Source: Marinobacter subterrani
GTDB taxonomy: Bacteria > Pseudomonadota > Gammaproteobacteria > Pseudomonadales > Oleiphilaceae
Length of the DNA stretch: 64,000 bases
NCBI RefSeq assembly: GCF_001045555.1
Contig: NZ_LFBU01000001.1
Coordinates: 434,001-498,000, forward strand
Direction of reading: 5' to 3'
The position numbers and the translations under genes were made by a program. Shown one piece after another: positions 28,717 to 36,669 of this stretch. How positions within the stretch are numbered: position 1 is the stretch's first letter; every line of letters begins with the position of its first letter. Under the pieces are notes generated by a model. The model ran no database searches and had not been told where the DNA came from. It worked only from the letters and a program-made list of their open reading frames with translations.

Positions 28717-29379
28717 TTGATCAGGGTATTGGTTGTTGATGACCATGAGCTGGTGAGATCCGGTATTACCCGGATGCTGGCCGATAACCCGGACATTGAA
28801 GTCATCGGGCAGGCGTCATCCGGAGAAGACGCTATCGATTTCGTGCGCCAGCAGCGCCCGGACATCGTGCTGATGGACATCCGCATGCCCGGCATCGGCG
28901 GTCTTGAGGCAACCCGCCGCATTCTCCGGATCGATGATTCCATTCGCGTGATCGTGGTCACTGCCTGCGCGGATGATCCCTATCCGACACGCGTTATGCA
29001 AAGCGGTGCGACTGCCTACATTACCAAAGGCGCAGACATCAAAGAGATGGTTCGTGCCATCCGGATGGCGCACACGGGGCAGCGTTATATCAGCCCGGAA
29101 ATCGCCCAGAAAATGGCGCTGAAGCAGCTCGGTGGTAATGATCGCGACGAAGACGGTGAGCTGTCGCTGTTCGAGCGGCTTTCCGAGCGGGAAATGCAGA
29201 TCGCCATGATGGTGGTGGATTGCCAGAAGGTGCAGGATATTTCCGACAAGCTGTGCTTGAGCCCGAAGACGGTCAACAGCTACCGCTACCGGATATTCGA
29301 GAAGCTGGAAATCTCCAGTGATGTAGAACTGGCCCTGATGGCAGTGCGGCTCGGGTTGCTTGATGCCGACAAGGTCTGA
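28717..29379 (+). CDS. gacA: Response regulator GacA/UvrY
   Basis: 220 residues. The N-terminal receiver has DDHELVRSGITRML and the phospho-acceptor Asp in VLMDIRMPGIGG; the C-terminal LuxR-type helix-turn-helix is ISDKLCLSPKTVNSYRYRIF. This is the output half of the GacS/GacA system, which controls small RNAs that titrate CsrA/RsmA and hence biofilm and secondary functions. The start is TTG (28717) after GCGAGGTGA, a rare codon also known for Pseudomonas gacA. The ATG of uvrC (29363) falls inside its last codons, the conserved gacA-uvrC arrangement. The sensor GacS is not in the window. Confidence 0.95.
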   Translation: MIRVLVVDDHELVRSGITRMLADNPDIEVIGQASSGEDAIDFVRQQRPDIVLMDIRMPGIGGLEATRRILRIDDSIRVIVVTACADDPYPTRVMQSGATAYITKGADIKEMVRAIRMAHTGQRYISPEIAQKMALKQLGGNDRDEDGELSLFERLSEREMQIAMMVVDCQKVQDISDKLCLSPKTVNSYRYRIFEKLEISSDVELALMAVRLGLLDADKV

Positions 29380-31225
29380 CCCTGAAAGCACAACGATCAG
29401 GGAGTTTGACAGCAAGAGCTTCCTGAAACAGCTTACCGAACGGCCCGGCGTCTACCGAATGTACGATGACGGTAGCTCGGTTCTGTATGTGGGTAAGGCC
29501 CGCAACCTGAAAAAGCGGGTTGGCAGCTACTTCCGCAAGACCGGCCTGGCGCCGAAAACCGAAGCACTGGTCGCGAAAATCGCCTCGATCGAGATAACGA
29601 TTACCGGCAGTGAAACCGAGGCGCTGCTGCTTGAGCAGAACCTTATCAAATCGTTACGGCCGCCCTATAACATCCTGCTCCGTGACGATAAATCCTATCC
29701 CTATATCTACCTGTCGTCCCACAGTGACTACCCCTCGCTGACGTTTCGGCGCGGGCGTACGAAGAAGGGGGGCGGCACCTGGTTCGGGCCGTTTCCCAGC
29801 TCCGGTGCGGTCAAGGAAAGCCTTAACATTCTACAAAAGGTTTTCCGCATAAGATCCTGTAGTGAAAGCTATTTTCGAAACAGAACGCGGCCCTGCCTGC
29901 AATACCAGATTAACCGGTGCACCGCGCCCTGTGTGGGCTTTATCAGTCCGGAGGAATACCAGCAGGATATCCGCCACGCCAGCATGTTTCTGGAGGGCAA
30001 GAACCCTGCGATCATCCATGACCTGATGAACGCCATGGAGGCGGCCTCGAAGAATCTCGAGTTTGAAAAGGCCGCCGCCTACCGGGACCAGATCAACCAT
30101 CTGCGCCACGTGCAGGAACAGCAATCAGTGGATGGCGAAGGCGGCGACGCGGATGTCATCGCCATTGCCCAGGATGCGGGGGTGGTCTGCATCGTGGTGA
30201 TCATCGTGCGTGGCGGCCGCGTGCTGGGCACCAAGGACTACTTTCCCCGGTATTCCATTGAACAGACCGAGGGCGAACTGCTCAGCGCCTTCCTCGGGCA
30301 GTACTATTTCGGCGGCAATACCCGCCGGGAAATTCCCCGGGATGTCCTGGTGCCGGTTGAAGTAGAAGGCCAGGAGTTGCTTGCCCAGGCCCTGACGGAG
30401 TCCGCGAACCGGGAAACGCGGATTCGGGGTAATGTCCGGGGCGAGCGCCGTCGCTGGCTGGAGCTCGCCATGACCAACGCCCGCCAGACCCTGCTTACGC
30501 ACCTTGCCAGCAAAGAGACGGTATACAGGCGCCTGCTGGCCCTGCGGGATCTGCTAGAGCTTGCGGAGACGCCCTCTCGCATGGAGTGTTTTGATATCAG
30601 TCACAGCCATGGGGAAAATACCGTCGCATCCTGCGTGGTTTTCGATGAGAATGGCCCCCTGAAGAGCGATTACCGGCTTTACAACATTGAAGGTGTGACT
30701 GCCGGTGATGACTACGCAGCGATGCGCCAGGTACTCTCGCGCCGCTACAAGCGGATGGTGGCCGGGGAGGGCAAACGCCCGGACCTGGTGTTCATTGACG
30801 GTGGTAAAGGGCAGTTGAACATTGCCCGGGAAGTGTTTGATGAGCTTGAGATTTCCGATATCCCGCTGATCGGCGTCGCCAAGGGCGTGACTCGCCGGGC
30901 AGGGATGGAGCAGCTCATTGATGCCATGACCGGCGATGTGTTCCGGGTGCCGGCGGATTCGCCCGCACTGCACCTGATCCAGCATATCCGGGATGAGTCC
31001 CACCGGTTTGCGATCACCGGGCACCGGGCGCGGCGCGATAAAAAGCGCCGGCAGTCTACACTGGAAGGCATAGAAGGCGTCGGGCCGAAGAAGCGCCGCG
31101 ACCTGATACGTTATTTCGGCGGCATACAGGAAATCCGCAAAGCCGGGGTTGATGAGATGGCCAAGGTGCCGGGCATCAGCAAATCACTGGCAGAAACCAT
31201 CTACGCAGCATTGCACGACGAGTAA
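29363..31225 (+). CDS. uvrC: Excinuclease ABC subunit C (UvrC)
   Basis: 620 residues. Makes both incisions in nucleotide-excision repair. The GIY-YIG nuclease domain is at residues 20-100 (RPGVYRMYDDGSSVLYVGKA), the UvrB-binding UVR motif near 210 (KNLEFEKAAAYRDQI), then the RNase H-like second nuclease (MECFDISHSHGEN, FIDGGKGQLN) and helix-hairpin-helix repeats (IEGVGPKKRRDL) at the C-terminus. The ATG at 29363 overlaps the end of gacA by 17 bases, so the two are translationally linked. pgsA follows 7 bases after the stop. Confidence 0.97.
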   Translation: MPTRSDPESTTIREFDSKSFLKQLTERPGVYRMYDDGSSVLYVGKARNLKKRVGSYFRKTGLAPKTEALVAKIASIEITITGSETEALLLEQNLIKSLRPPYNILLRDDKSYPYIYLSSHSDYPSLTFRRGRTKKGGGTWFGPFPSSGAVKESLNILQKVFRIRSCSESYFRNRTRPCLQYQINRCTAPCVGFISPEEYQQDIRHASMFLEGKNPAIIHDLMNAMEAASKNLEFEKAAAYRDQINHLRHVQEQQSVDGEGGDADVIAIAQDAGVVCIVVIIVRGGRVLGTKDYFPRYSIEQTEGELLSAFLGQYYFGGNTRREIPRDVLVPVEVEGQELLAQALTESANRETRIRGNVRGERRRWLELAMTNARQTLLTHLASKETVYRRLLALRDLLELAETPSRMECFDISHSHGENTVASCVVFDENGPLKSDYRLYNIEGVTAGDDYAAMRQVLSRRYKRMVAGEGKRPDLVFIDGGKGQLNIAREVFDELEISDIPLIGVAKGVTRRAGMEQLIDAMTGDVFRVPADSPALHLIQHIRDESHRFAITGHRARRDKKRRQSTLEGIEGVGPKKRRDLIRYFGGIQEIRKAGVDEMAKVPGISKSLAETIYAALHDE

Positions 31226-31232
31226 GGACAGC

Positions 31233-31799
31233 ATGAACCTACCCAACATCCTCACACTCTCCCGCATCATCATGATCCCGGTGTTCGTGGTGATCTTCTA
31301 CCTGCCGGTGGAGTGGAGTTACCTGGTGAGCGCCGCGCTATTCGGGCTTGCCGCCGCCACCGACTGGCTGGACGGGTACCTGGCCCGGAAACTGGACCAG
31401 AGCACGCCATTTGGTGCCTTCCTCGATCCCGTCGCCGACAAACTGATGGTGGCCGTGGCCCTGGCCGTTCTGATCGAGGAACATTCGGCGATTCTGCTGA
31501 CCATCCCGGCTACCGTGATCATTGGCCGGGAAATTGTGATCTCCGCCCTGCGGGAGTGGATGGCGGAAATTGGCAGCCGCTCGAGCGTGGCGGTGTCCTA
31601 TATCGGCAAGATCAAGACGACGGCGCAGATGGCCGCCATTGTGGGGCTGCTGGCGTTCCCCCCAGGAGTGCTCTGGTCAGATATTGCACTGGTGCTGCTC
31701 TACATTGCCGCCATTCTCACCCTGTGGTCCATGGGGCTCTATCTCAGGGCTGCGTGGGATGATCTTTTTCCGGCCGAGACGAAAGGTCGCACGCCGTAA
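31233..31799 (+). CDS. pgsA: Phosphatidylglycerophosphate synthase PgsA
   Basis: 188-residue inner-membrane enzyme that joins CDP-diacylglycerol and glycerol-3-phosphate to give phosphatidylglycerophosphate, the precursor of phosphatidylglycerol and cardiolipin. The CDP-alcohol phosphotransferase motif is DWLDGYLARKLDQSTPFGAFLDPVADK, with the four Asp residues present. Four to five hydrophobic helices. ATG at 31233, since a longer frame begins within uvrC. It sits 7 bases after uvrC, as in E. coli. The end overlaps the convergent mlaB/PqiC-like lipoprotein gene by 56 bases. Confidence 0.96.
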   Translation: MNLPNILTLSRIIMIPVFVVIFYLPVEWSYLVSAALFGLAAATDWLDGYLARKLDQSTPFGAFLDPVADKLMVAVALAVLIEEHSAILLTIPATVIIGREIVISALREWMAEIGSRSSVAVSYIGKIKTTAQMAAIVGLLAFPPGVLWSDIALVLLYIAAILTLWSMGLYLRAAWDDLFPAETKGRTP

Positions 31800-32385
31800 C
31801 CCAGGCGGTCACCTGGTCTGACAGCCGGTTGCCCGCGACGCCGAATGCCTCAACCACCTGTTCGATGCCGGTGCCGGCGGCCGGCTCCATGATGCTGAAA
31901 CTGTGATTACACAGGCTGGCCCGGGAACGGTTCCGGATGAGCTGCGCGTGCAACTCGATGATTGCCCGGGGCTCGCTCTCAGGATTTTCGGTGTGAAAGG
32001 CGGATAGTTCGCTGATCAGGGTGAGCTCGGCGGGTGCCGCACTGGAATCGGTGATTACGCTGGCAAATCCTGCGCTGTCTCTCAGCCCTTCGACCAGCGC
32101 GTCGCGAACCACAACGGTTGCGGTGTCACGCCAGCGAACGTTCTCGTACGCCCGGAATTCCCAGCGGTTGGGTTTTGCCAGTATTCGGGAACTGTTAAAG
32201 GGCGCCGAGGCGAAAGGCGTATCAACACGCAAGGCTTCCTCGAAACGCTGGTCTGACCGGCGGGCCGGTTCCGACACCGCAATCTCCATTACCCGAGGCG
32301 GCTCGGGGTTCGGAAATACCGTGCAGCCGCCTGTAAGGGCCGTGGTCAGGAGTAGCGCGAACTTTATGATCACCGTTTTCCTCAC
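31744..32385 (-). CDS. PqiC/LptE-like auxiliary lipoprotein of an MCE transporter
   Basis: 213 residues. The signal ends in the lipobox TGGC, so this is a lipoprotein with Thr at +2. The remainder resembles the ABC-type transport auxiliary lipoprotein component (PqiC-like; VMEIAVSEPARRSDQRFE near the start). In PqiABC and related systems this outer-membrane lipoprotein completes the trans-envelope path for lipid. It is the last gene of the four-gene mla-like operon and overlaps the mlaD-like gene by 4 bases. The 3' end overlaps pgsA from the other side. Confidence 0.8.
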   Translation of the reverse strand: MRKTVIIKFALLLTTALTGGCTVFPNPEPPRVMEIAVSEPARRSDQRFEEALRVDTPFASAPFNSSRILAKPNRWEFRAYENVRWRDTATVVVRDALVEGLRDSAGFASVITDSSAAPAELTLISELSAFHTENPESEPRAIIELHAQLIRNRSRASLCNHSFSIMEPAAGTGIEQVVEAFGVAGNRLSDQVTAWVTACDLSSRPEKDHPTQP

Positions 32386-33326
32386 TGTGGCAGCTCCTTC
32401 ATGGTGTCGGTTCCGAACAGGATAGCCGAGGGGTCATTCTCGATACGCTGGCTGAACTGGTTGAGGTTCCGCAGCGTCGCCCTGAGCTCCCGCAGTGCTG
32501 GCGCCAACTCGCCCATGCCTTGCAGGCCCGCGTCGATCGCGCCCTCGTTGGCCCGGCTCAGGCGGTCGATCCGGGCTATGGTGGTATAGATGACGTCCAG
32601 GGCCTTATCCATGGATTCCAGAACCTGGCGCCCATCGGTCTGCAGCAACTCATTGGCGTTGTCAGAGACCCGGGAAACCTTGATGGCCGCTTCCTCGGCC
32701 CTGCGCCCGGCGGCATCAAACTGGTCCAACAGGGAGGCCAACTCATCACGGCGGGCGAGCAGGGCATCGGTCGCCTCGCGGGTGTTCTGTAATATGGCGG
32801 TGAGGTTCCCGATATTATGGGCAGACATCAGCCGGTTGGCCTTGGTAAGCAGCTCATCAGCTTTGAAAAGAAGCTGCTCGCTGTTGGCCAGAATACTGTT
32901 GAACGCCGAGGGCTCTGCCTGAATCACCGGCGGGTTGTCCCGGTCGCCTTCCAGCGTCGGCTGCCCCGGGCTGCCGCCACTGAACTGAATATTCATGCTG
33001 CCGGTAATGTTTGCCAGGACCAGCCCCGCCCTGGTGTTCTCGCGGATCGGTATTGTCTGGTCAACGCGCACCAGTACCCGCACATGGGCAGGGTTGTCCG
33101 GGTCCAGCTTCATCTGCAGAACATCACCAACCTGTACGCCGCTGTACAGCACGGGGTTACCTTCTGACAGGCCGCTGACCGCATGATCAAAGACAATCTC
33201 ATAATACGCCCAATCACGATCTGCCGAGGACTTCGACAGCCACAGGGAAAAGATCAGCGCTGCCGCGAAGGCAACAAGGGTAAACAGGCCAATGATCAGG
33301 TGATGGGCCCTTGGCTCCATGGTCAC
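32382..33326 (-). CDS. mlaD: MlaD/MCE-domain lipid-binding protein
   Basis: 314 residues. One N-terminal membrane helix (LIIGLFTLVAFAAALIFSLWL), then the MCE domain at about 40-120 (DHAVSGLSEGNPVLYSGVQVG), which in MlaD forms a hexameric ring that shuttles phospholipids in the periplasm. A long helical C-terminal tail runs from about 180 on. This length is typical of tailed MCE proteins rather than the 180-residue E. coli MlaD. The gene begins one base from the end of the ATPase gene (33326) and overlaps the lipoprotein gene by 4 bases. Confidence 0.9.
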   Translation of the reverse strand: MTMEPRAHHLIIGLFTLVAFAAALIFSLWLSKSSADRDWAYYEIVFDHAVSGLSEGNPVLYSGVQVGDVLQMKLDPDNPAHVRVLVRVDQTIPIRENTRAGLVLANITGSMNIQFSGGSPGQPTLEGDRDNPPVIQAEPSAFNSILANSEQLLFKADELLTKANRLMSAHNIGNLTAILQNTREATDALLARRDELASLLDQFDAAGRRAEEAAIKVSRVSDNANELLQTDGRQVLESMDKALDVIYTTIARIDRLSRANEGAIDAGLQGMGELAPALRELRATLRNLNQFSQRIENDPSAILFGTDTMKELPQ

Positions 33327-34132
33327 TACTCCTGAATCCGTGTGGGCGACTGGTTCCGGAATGCGTAGCTCGCAGCCCTGCCGCGGGGGCCGTTAAAGTA
33401 ATCCTGGATCCATTCATCGTCCGTGGCGGCGACAGCCTCAAGAGTATCAGCTACAAGCACCCGGCGCTGTGACAGGACTGCAACCCTGTCACAGGTTGAG
33501 TAAAGGGTGTCCAGATCATGGGTCACCAGAAAAACGGTGAGCCCCAGGGCATCCCGGAGGGTAACAATCAGTCGGTCGAAGGCGGCAGCGCCGATGGGGT
33601 CGAGCCCCGCCGTGGGCTCATCCAGAAACAGGATTTCCGGATCCAGAGCCAGAGCCCGCGCCAGGCTGGCCCGCTTGACCATGCCTCCGGACAGTTCCGC
33701 CGGGTATTTGGCGGCGGCCTCCGGCGGCAGCCCGGTCAGAGCCAGCTTCATCCGGGCCAGCTGTTCCGCCTCGGACCTTTTCAGGCCGGCATGTTCGATC
33801 AGGGGCACGGCGATATTCTCCTGAAGGTTCAGGGAAGTGAACAGCGCACCACCCTGAAACAGAACACCAAACCGTTGCTCGACCCTGGAACGATCGCGGG
33901 CCGAGAGTTGAATGAGATCTTCACCAAACACCCGGATATGGCCGGAAGAGGGCGTGTGGAGCCCGACGATACTTCTCAGAAGTACCGTTTTGCCGGTACC
34001 CGAGCCGCCGACCACCCCCAGGATTTCACCCTGGAGCAGATCGAGCTCCAGGTTTTCATGAACCACATGCTCGCCAAACCGGTTGCGCAACTCACGGACT
34101 TCGATAACCGGGGCCACGGCCATACCTACCAC
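33326..34132 (-). CDS. mlaF: MlaF-like ABC transporter ATP-binding protein
   Basis: 268 residues. It carries a Walker A GGSGTGKTVLLRSI, the signature LSGGMVKRASLARAL and Walker B EILFLDEPTAGLDPIG, followed by the switch His in LVTHDLDTL. The ATPase would drive lipid movement by the MlaE permease encoded just upstream, overlapping by 7 bases. ATG at 34132 is in MVGMAVAPVIEVREL; an internal Met four codons on is possible. Everything needed for catalysis is visible. Confidence 0.93.
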   Translation of the reverse strand: MVGMAVAPVIEVRELRNRFGEHVVHENLELDLLQGEILGVVGGSGTGKTVLLRSIVGLHTPSSGHIRVFGEDLIQLSARDRSRVEQRFGVLFQGGALFTSLNLQENIAVPLIEHAGLKRSEAEQLARMKLALTGLPPEAAAKYPAELSGGMVKRASLARALALDPEILFLDEPTAGLDPIGAAAFDRLIVTLRDALGLTVFLVTHDLDTLYSTCDRVAVLSQRRVLVADTLEAVAATDDEWIQDYFNGPRGRAASYAFRNQSPTRIQE

Positions 34133-35331
34133 CCCATTTCCATAAAGAATAGTGCGCCAATGGAATCCAGCAGGATAACCATAAAGATCGACTGCACCAC
34201 GCTTGAGGTTGTGTGTTCGCCAACCGACTGGGCACTGCCGGCTACCTTGAACCCTTCCAGACAGCCGATAACGGCAATCAGGAAGGCAAAGATCGGCGCC
34301 TTGGCCAGACCGACCCAGAAATGCTGCAAGGGAATGCCCTGCTCAACAACCGCCATGAACTGCGTGGTTGAAATATCCAACACCAGGGCACAGACCATGG
34401 CACCGCCCGCCATCCCTGAAATCATACCCACAAAGGTCAGAATCGGCAGACTGATCATCATGGCCATCACTCGTGGCAGAACCAGCAGTTCAATAGGATT
34501 GAGCCCGAGAGTGCGAATGGCGTCCAGCTCCTCATTAACCTTCATGGCCCCGATATGCGCCGTAAACGCGCTGGCGGTGCGCCCGGCCAGAAGGATGGCC
34601 GCAAGCAGAACACCGAACTCCCGCAGGAACGAGAAGGCCACCAGGTTCACGGTATAGATGGTTGCGCCAAAGTTTTCCAGCACTGTGGCTCCGAGAAACG
34701 CAACCACGGCACCCACCAGGAAAGTCAGCAGGGCAACGATCGGCAAGGCATTCAGCCCGGTCTCATGAATCGCCGCTACAAACGGTGTCATTCGCCAGCG
34801 CCAGGGCCGGGGCAGGTTCCAGGCCAGGGTCGCCAGAGTCTGGCCAATAAAGCCGGTGAGAATCCACAGAAGGCGGCAGATGCTTTCCACCTTCTCGCCC
34901 GTTCCCATGACAAAACTGGTAATCAGGGAAGGTGCGGCACGCTCTGGTGCGGGCTGATCTTTCATGGCACGGCAGACGGCTTCAACCAGGGCCGATTTTT
35001 CCTGTGACAGGGCATTCCGCCCTGAGACAGCTTCCAGCAAACGCTCCGGGCCGAGCAGGGCGGCGAGCAATGAGGCACCCGCGGTATCGATGCGGTTGAG
35101 CCCGGACAAATCGATCCTCAGCCCCTGCAGATCGGTCGCAGCCAACCCGGTTTTTAACGATTTGAGCTGGCGGTAGTGGCTCAACAACCAGTCCCCGGTG
35201 ATCCGAACGGTGCCAGCATCGCGCGAGATGGACCCCGGAACAGCCGAAGCTGAGAGTGAATGAGTCTGCTTTTCGGCGATGGAGCTGGGCACGTTGCGTT
35301 CAATCCATGAGTGATTTAACTGGCCAGCCAT
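34126..35331 (-). CDS. mlaE: MlaE-family permease with N-terminal STAS domain
   Basis: About 401 residues (TTG at 35418 would add 29). Residues about 30-110 form a STAS domain with LRIDLSGLNRIDTAGASLLA, the pattern of MlaB. The rest is the MlaE permease with five membrane helices and VNLVAFSFLREFGVLLAAILLAGR. In E. coli MlaB is a separate STAS protein that regulates MlaF; here the two are fused, as in some other MlaE homologues. First gene of the operon mlaE-mlaF-mlaD-lipoprotein. It may move phospholipid between membranes; direction unknown. Confidence 0.9.
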   Translation of the reverse strand: MAGQLNHSWIERNVPSSIAEKQTHSLSASAVPGSISRDAGTVRITGDWLLSHYRQLKSLKTGLAATDLQGLRIDLSGLNRIDTAGASLLAALLGPERLLEAVSGRNALSQEKSALVEAVCRAMKDQPAPERAAPSLITSFVMGTGEKVESICRLLWILTGFIGQTLATLAWNLPRPWRWRMTPFVAAIHETGLNALPIVALLTFLVGAVVAFLGATVLENFGATIYTVNLVAFSFLREFGVLLAAILLAGRTASAFTAHIGAMKVNEELDAIRTLGLNPIELLVLPRVMAMMISLPILTFVGMISGMAGGAMVCALVLDISTTQFMAVVEQGIPLQHFWVGLAKAPIFAFLIAVIGCLEGFKVAGSAQSVGEHTTSSVVQSIFMVILLDSIGALFFMEMGW

Positions 35332-35451
35332 CAGCTTAGAGACTCGGATGGCTCCCTGCCAGTCCCCGATGGAGTGATTCGTCCGGAGATTGAGAGATTG
35401 GCCAAACTTTGTCCACAAAGTCCGTTAAAACAAAAACTTGATAAAAAAGTA

Positions 35452-35479
35452 TTGACGCCCGAACGGTAATCCGTAGAAT
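35452..35479 (+). promoter_or_regulatory. Sigma-70 promoter of the tRNA-Gly/tRNA-Cys operon
   Basis: TTGACG (35452-35457) and TAGAAT (35474-35479) separated by 16 bases, about 39 bases before tRNA-Gly. Good match to both consensus boxes with a slightly short spacer; a GC-rich stretch follows as in stringent tRNA promoters. Confidence 0.65.
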
Positions 35480-35517
35480 ACGCAGCCGTTGACGAGGCAA
35501 TGCTTCGGCAGCAAAGA

Positions 35518-35593
35518 GCGGGAATAGCTCAGTTGGTAGAGCACAACCTTGCCAAGGTTGGGGTCGCGAGTTCGAATCTCGTTTCCCGCTCCA
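35518..35593 (+). tRNA. tRNA-Gly (GCC)
   Basis: 76 bases with encoded CCA. The anticodon GCC is at 35551-35553 and the T-arm GAGTTCGAATCTC is intact. It reads GGC and GGU. The tRNA-Gly followed by tRNA-Cys order near pgsA is conserved from E. coli (glyW-cysT). Confidence 0.97.
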
Positions 35594-35653
35594 ATTTCAA
35601 GTCTCTCAATGCCCACCTGAGAGCACAAAGATCCGATCCCTTCGGTCTTTTCC

Positions 35654-35727
35654 GGCGCGGTGGCAGAGTGGTTATGCAGCGGACTGCAACTCCGTGTACG
35701 CCGGTTCGATTCCGACCCGCGCCTCCA
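35654..35727 (+). tRNA. tRNA-Cys (GCA)
   Basis: 74 bases with encoded CCA. The acceptor stem GGCGCGG pairs with CCGCGCC; the anticodon GCA is at 35686-35688. It follows tRNA-Gly by 60 bases and is probably in the same transcript. No tRNA-Leu follows, unlike E. coli, and a toxin-antitoxin pair lies directly after. Confidence 0.97.
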
Positions 35728-35822
35728 TTATTTTCTCGTTTCTCATTCACTTGAAGATTTCAGGCCAAGGCCGGTGTCTCATTGGCGACATCGATTCACC
35801 GAAGAATAGATCATTCCCATTC

Positions 35823-36245
35823 TCAAGCAAGTCGGGCGTCTATACCAAAGAAAACCGCCGCGTTCACCAACGGTTCATCCTCACTGATAAGTTGAGCCTG
35901 GTGATGTTCTGCGCATGCCAAGTGAAGTGCATCCAACGTTCTCAAGCTTGTCTTCCTTGTGCCAATCCAGTGGCTGGCCCGTTGATAGTGGGCTGTTTCA
36001 ATGGGGCACAGGCTGAAGCGGCCATGGCTAACATCATCATGGAAAGCACTTTCGATCCGGTTCGCCTGGGGTTCACTGAGCTCGCCCATCCGAACCCATC
36101 GGGCCAGCGCGCTTGCCACCTCAACTTTCGTCAGATGACTGATAAGAACCGGCTGGGTTTGCGACTCAAGCAATGCCTGAACACGATCGCTGGCATGTTC
36201 TTGTCTATAGTAGGGGAGAACGGCGCTGGTATCGAAGTACAACAT
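35823..36245 (-). CDS. vapC: PIN-domain toxin, VapC type
   Basis: 140 residues. PIN-fold ribonuclease with acidic catalytic residues: Asp in MLYFDTSAVLPYY, Glu in LTKVEVASALARW, Asp in RTLDALHLACAEHH, and a fourth acidic position near ISEDEPLVNAA. VapC toxins cleave specific tRNA or rRNA sites when freed from the antitoxin. It starts one base after the antitoxin stop (TAATG). Base composition is lower in GC than the surrounding core genes. No target is predicted. Confidence 0.87.
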   Translation of the reverse strand: MLYFDTSAVLPYYRQEHASDRVQALLESQTQPVLISHLTKVEVASALARWVRMGELSEPQANRIESAFHDDVSHGRFSLCPIETAHYQRASHWIGTRKTSLRTLDALHLACAEHHQAQLISEDEPLVNAAVFFGIDARLA

Positions 36246-36481
36246 TAATAGCGCTCTTCATCTCTGAGTTCCCGCACCGCATGGGCAGAGCTTTCCCGGA
36301 CCGGTGGCAGAGATGCCCTGAGTTCCGAACGGTTTGGAAACTGAATCTTTTCGGGCAAGGCTGCGGTCAGGCGTGCGGCAGGTTTACCGTGGCGCAGAAT
36401 TACAACCTCTTCTCCTGCGGCCACAGCGTCCAAAAGATTTGAGAGCTTTTCCCGAGTTTCTCGAACATTGATCGTCTGCAT
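36245..36481 (-). CDS. Phd/YefM-family antitoxin
   Basis: 78 residues. The N-terminus MQTINVRETREKLSNLLDAV followed by VVILRHGKPAARL is the classic prevent-host-death antitoxin fold, which binds its own promoter and wraps the toxin with its C-terminus. ATG at 36481 is set by GGGTGAGAATC just upstream; 8 further codons are possible in frame. Overlaps the PIN toxin by one base. Operator-like repeats lie just upstream (36498-36516). Confidence 0.87.
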   Translation of the reverse strand: MQTINVRETREKLSNLLDAVAAGEEVVILRHGKPAARLTAALPEKIQFPNRSELRASLPPVRESSAHAVRELRDEERY

Positions 36482-36497
36482 GATTCTCACCCTATTC

Positions 36498-36516
36498 GTG
36501 TACACAATGAGTGTAC
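36498..36516. promoter_or_regulatory. Probable operator of the Phd-PIN module
   Basis: Two copies of GTGTAC (36498-36503 and 36511-36516), 13 bases apart start to start, about 17 bases upstream of the antitoxin ATG. The first copy is part of the palindrome GTGTACAC. Such repeats are usual autoregulatory sites of Phd antitoxins. Confidence 0.5.
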
Positions 36517-36669
36517 TCTTGGTAGAAGTTCCATAGCAATCAGGTCCGTTGGAGATTTTTCGGTTTTATCTAACTCACTTGATCAACCGATAATGATTCC
36601 GCATGGCCTGCGTTTCATGGCCACCTTTGTCGTTTTACCCCTGGCTCAGAACTCCTCGCCAACCAGCAA

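Noticed and set aside
33518..34657. 379-codon plus-strand frame opposite mlaF and mlaE
   Set aside because: Shadow of two conserved transporter genes; composition is low-complexity.
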